Source of the DNA: Dickeya aquatica
GTDB taxonomy: Bacteria > Pseudomonadota > Gammaproteobacteria > Enterobacterales > Enterobacteriaceae
Reading direction: 5' to 3'
Length of the DNA stretch: 64,000 nucleotides
Assembly (NCBI RefSeq): GCF_900095885.1
Contig: NZ_LT615367.1
Coordinates: 2,356,001 to 2,420,000 of the forward strand
The notes beneath the pieces are model-generated. The model worked only from the letters and a program-made list of their open reading frames with translations. It ran no database searches and was not told where the DNA came from. Made by a program: the position numbers and the translations under genes. Below are positions 61,906 to 64,000 of the stretch, piece after piece. Each line of letters begins with the position of its first letter. Within the stretch, counting starts at the first letter, position 1.

Positions 61906-62109
61906 TCAGAACTGGATGGCTTTGGCCGCTTTCTGCCCGGAGTTCATGGCTTTGGTGGCGGAGTCCATCTGGCCGTCCGTGATTGAGCTGATGGCGTCTG
62001 TTTTCATTTTCTGTGACTGAGCGGCGGTGGTCATCGCGGTAGTCTGTGCCATGGTTTTGTCCAGAGTTGCCATGGAAGCCATTGCTGCTGCGTTAGAAAG
62101 TCCCATCAT
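61906..62109 (-). CDS. hrpA: HrpA, Hrp pilus subunit
   Basis: The 67-residue pilin-type protein is rich in Ala, Met, Ser and Thr (LSNAAAMASMATLDKTMAQT; QMDSATKAMNSGQKAAKAIQF) and is the size of Erwinia HrpA. It is the first gene of its operon with an HrpL box about 95 bp upstream. MMGLSN begins at 62109 after GGAGATATCT. Confidence 0.93.
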   Translation of the reverse strand: MMGLSNAAAMASMATLDKTMAQTTAMTTAAQSQKMKTDAISSITDGQMDSATKAMNSGQKAAKAIQF

Positions 62110-62203
62110 GATAGATATCTCCAGTTAACAATTGATTGAATTGCTTGATAAATGAGTTTCGCTGCTGAACGTTGCGACTGACACAGTCATCGTGTTCATA
62201 AGT

Positions 62204-62231
62204 TAAGTAGGAGATAGCCTGAGGTGGTTCC
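62204..62231 (-). promoter_or_regulatory. HrpL-dependent promoter (hrp box) of hrpA
   Basis: GGAACC, 15 bases, CTACTTA on the minus strand: perfect first element, one mismatch in the second (CTAC for CCAC). Confidence 0.75.
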
Positions 62232-62286
62232 GATAGCGATTCACTTTTTTTCCCCTGGTGGTGATAACAGGGTGATACCCTGAAAA

Positions 62287-63309
62287 TTACAGTCCCCGCG
62301 CGGCTACATTGAGCAGCTTGATACGGTGATACAGCGTCCGTTTAGGGATACCCAATTCATTTACCACGGTATCGATACAGTGGTCATTACGCTGCAAGGC
62401 TTCCTGAATCAGAAAGCGCTCGATACGTCGTAAACGCCCTTTTAACGAGGTCAGCGATTCGTTATCGGGAGCCAGAGCCGCGGCATTGGCCATCGGCACC
62501 GGTGATAACCCCAGAACCCAGCGTTCTGCCGCCGCTTTAAGTTCGCGCAGGTTGCCCGGCCAGCCGTGCATCAGAAGTTGCTCCTGAATGCGCACCGGGA
62601 GCCCCGGTATCGGGCGTTTGAGGCGCGCGGCGGCCGCATGCACAAAGCGCTGAAACTGCGGCAAAATCACCTCGGTTCGAGCGCGCAACGTCGGCAGTTG
62701 AATTTTTACCGTGTCCAGACGGAAGTAAAGGTCACGCCGAAAACGCCCGGCCTCGACCAGCTGATGCAGCGGTGTCTGCGTGGCAACGATGACACGCATG
62801 TCCACCGGTTTGAACTGTGTGCTCCCCAGCCGCTCAATACCGCGACTTTCCAGCACCCGCAGCATTTTGGCTTGCAGCGTCAGTGGCATACTGTCGATTT
62901 CATCCAGAAACAGAATGCCTTTATCGGCGGTTTCCAGATACCCGGCACGAGAGCGGTTAGCGCCGGTATAGGCACCGGACACCACGCCAAACAGCTCACT
63001 TTCTGCCAGCGTTTCCGGCACGGCGGCGCAGTTCACCGCCACCAGCGGGCCTGCGCAACCGGACAACTGATGAATGCGCCGCGCCAGCGTGTCTTTGCCG
63101 GTGCCGGTTTCGCCCTCCAGCACAATATCCACATTCAGTGGCGCAATGGTGTGAATCAGCGACGTGAGCGAATCGTGAATATCCTCGACGCGGTGTGCAT
63201 CGCAAGCGGTCATACCTGGTGAAAGAGAGAGTACCGCCCCGGTATCCGCAGCATGGTGGCATGGCGTTATGGGCGGTGACATCGATGGTTTGCTATTCCT
63301 TATTATCAT
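62287..63309 (-). CDS. hrpS: HrpS sigma-54 enhancer-binding activator
   Basis: The 340-residue protein activates the sigma-54-dependent hrpL promoter. The AAA+ domain has Walker A EGETGTGKD, the sigma-54 loop GAYTGANRS (GAYTGA in place of GAFTGA), and Walker B ILFLDEIDS, then a C-terminal Fis-type helix-turn-helix (DHCIDTVVNELGIPKRTLYHR). There is no receiver domain, as in other HrpS. The start at 63309 (MIIRNSKPSM) has AGGAG six bases upstream. A farther upstream ATG at 63363 has no such site. Confidence 0.95.
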   Translation of the reverse strand: MIIRNSKPSMSPPITPCHHAADTGAVLSLSPGMTACDAHRVEDIHDSLTSLIHTIAPLNVDIVLEGETGTGKDTLARRIHQLSGCAGPLVAVNCAAVPETLAESELFGVVSGAYTGANRSRAGYLETADKGILFLDEIDSMPLTLQAKMLRVLESRGIERLGSTQFKPVDMRVIVATQTPLHQLVEAGRFRRDLYFRLDTVKIQLPTLRARTEVILPQFQRFVHAAAARLKRPIPGLPVRIQEQLLMHGWPGNLRELKAAAERWVLGLSPVPMANAAALAPDNESLTSLKGRLRRIERFLIQEALQRNDHCIDTVVNELGIPKRTLYHRIKLLNVAARGL

Positions 63310-63364
63310 GATAACTCCTGTAATCTTGAGGTCTTCCATTAGCACTCTGCCCGGCGGGAGCATG

Positions 63365-63379
63365 TTGCACGGCGTGCAA
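63365..63379. promoter_or_regulatory. Palindrome upstream of hrpS
   Basis: TTGCACG and CGTGCAA are perfect 7-bp arms around one base, 56 bp before the hrpS start: a candidate regulator site. The remaining gap to hrpY (to 63673) has no gene. Confidence 0.45.
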
Positions 63380-63603
63380 TCCGTTCACCACGGGCACCCA
63401 TCTCGCCATCCTGACGATTTTCTGCTGTAAAAATGCGTTTTTTAACAAAGCATTGATGGTAGCCGTAAGCATTACCGGCAATGCGTTAACAAACCATCAG
63501 CCAACGACTGAAGTTAGGGTAGGAATTGAGGAGTTAAACGTAGGAATAATCTGACCCCGACCGGGCGCAGCACCATGACCGCGCCGCATGCTGCGGGCAA
63601 ACA

Positions 63604-63643
63604 GGCGCTATAGCCCGCCAGGCTGGATACAAACTATAGCGCC
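63604..63643 (-). terminator. Hairpin after hrpY
   Basis: GGCGCTATAG and CTATAGCGCC form a perfect 10-bp stem with a 20-base loop, 30 bp after the hrpY stop. No U-run follows, so it may be an mRNA 3' end stabiliser or a weak terminator. Confidence 0.5.
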
Positions 63644-63673
63644 ACCTATTTTACCTATCGGTCAACGTTATTA

Positions 63674-64000
63674 TCAGGCGATTAAACGCTGACTCAATGC
63701 GTACTTCACGATATCGGCATTGGTGGTGAACTGCATTTTTTCCATCAGGCGGGATTTGTGGGTACTGACCGTTTTATTGCTGATGGCCAGCGCCTGCGCA
63801 ATCGCATTGACACCCTGCCCCTGCGCCAGCATCACCATTATCTGGTGTTCGCGGGCCGTGAGCAGCTCATGACGGCCATGACCATTGAACTGACAATCAG
63901 CAAACACAATCTGTTCGGCAATGCTGTGGTCAATATAGCGGGTGCCTTGAGCGACCCGGCGAATCGCCGACAGCAGCGCTTCTGGATCTTTATCCTTGGT
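63674..64000 (-). CDS. hrpY: HrpY response regulator (5' part outside window)
   Basis: The frame is open to the right edge; the visible C-terminal part is a LuxR/FixJ-type helix-turn-helix (LTAREHQIMVMLAQGQGVNA, IAQALAISNKTVSTHKSRLM). The upstream residues (DPEALLSAIRRVAQGTRYID) are the end of a receiver domain. HrpY with the kinase HrpX activates hrpS in Erwinia and Dickeya, and the gene lies upstream of hrpS here. An internal GTG is not the start. Confidence 0.92.
   Translation of the reverse strand, partial: TKDKDPEALLSAIRRVAQGTRYIDHSIAEQIVFADCQFNGHGRHELLTAREHQIMVMLAQGQGVNAIAQALAISNKTVSTHKSRLMEKMQFTTNADIVKYALSQRLIA

Overview
The window looks like the chromosome of a soft-rot enterobacterium of the Dickeya type. 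The right end carries the plant-pathogen Hrp type III secretion cluster with the harpin gene hrpN, a plcA-like gene and the adjacent hecB/hecA two-partner secretion genes, an arrangement described for Erwinia (Dickeya) chrysanthemi. The left end carries ordinary enterobacterial genes in E. coli-like order (mdtH, grxB, yceB, ycdY, ycdX, tRNA-Ser).

Region 1 (1-4170) is core genome and ends with a tRNA-Ser(GGA) gene and its terminator. Region 2 (4387-10867) is a minus-strand operon for sulfur handling: serine O-acetyltransferase, a CysK/CysM-like synthase, a JAMM protease, a ubiquitin-like sulfur carrier, a ThiF/MoeB-rhodanese activating enzyme, a family 2A encapsulin shell and a group II cysteine desulfurase with a long flexible N-terminus. 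Together they could make cysteine, move sulfur through a carrier-protein thiocarboxylate, and release or store sulfur in a protein compartment. The carrier has five residues after its Gly-Gly, so it should need trimming, presumably by the neighbouring JAMM protease.

Region 3 (11100-34500) is accessory DNA: a 3'-damaged IS256-family element and a chain of orphan CdiA-type C-terminal toxin/immunity cassettes at about 12.6-14.9, 15.4-16.7, 23.6-24.8 and 31.0-33.3 kb. Two near-identical mobile modules (about 16.7-23.6 and 24.7-30.9 kb) are threaded between them. Each has a CHC2/TOPRIM primase-ATPase overlapping a tyrosine recombinase, with a divergent XRE regulator and a SymE-family gene. Beyond the recombinase each carries a pair of inverted sites resembling Xer dif/pdif sites. 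Copy A also carries a RelB/RelE-like toxin-antitoxin pair translationally coupled to the recombinase. SymE-like remnants and a repeated 120-135 bp non-coding segment mark the cassette junctions.

Region 4 (34012-52740) is hecB-hecA with an immunity gene. hecA would encode about 5,503 residues but is split by a one-base shift in a run of six G (38735-38740 on the plus strand). It contains five roughly 1,050-bp in-frame tandem repeats and an 81-bp repeat array.

Region 5 (52951-64000) is the Hrp cluster, all on the minus strand: hrpN, hrpV, hrpT, hrcC, hrpG, hrpF, a plcA-like gene, hrpE, hrpD, hrcJ, hrpB, hrpA, hrpS and the 3' part of hrpY. HrpL-type promoter boxes precede hrpN, hrpF and hrpA. 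All calls rest on reading the sequence; no database search was run.
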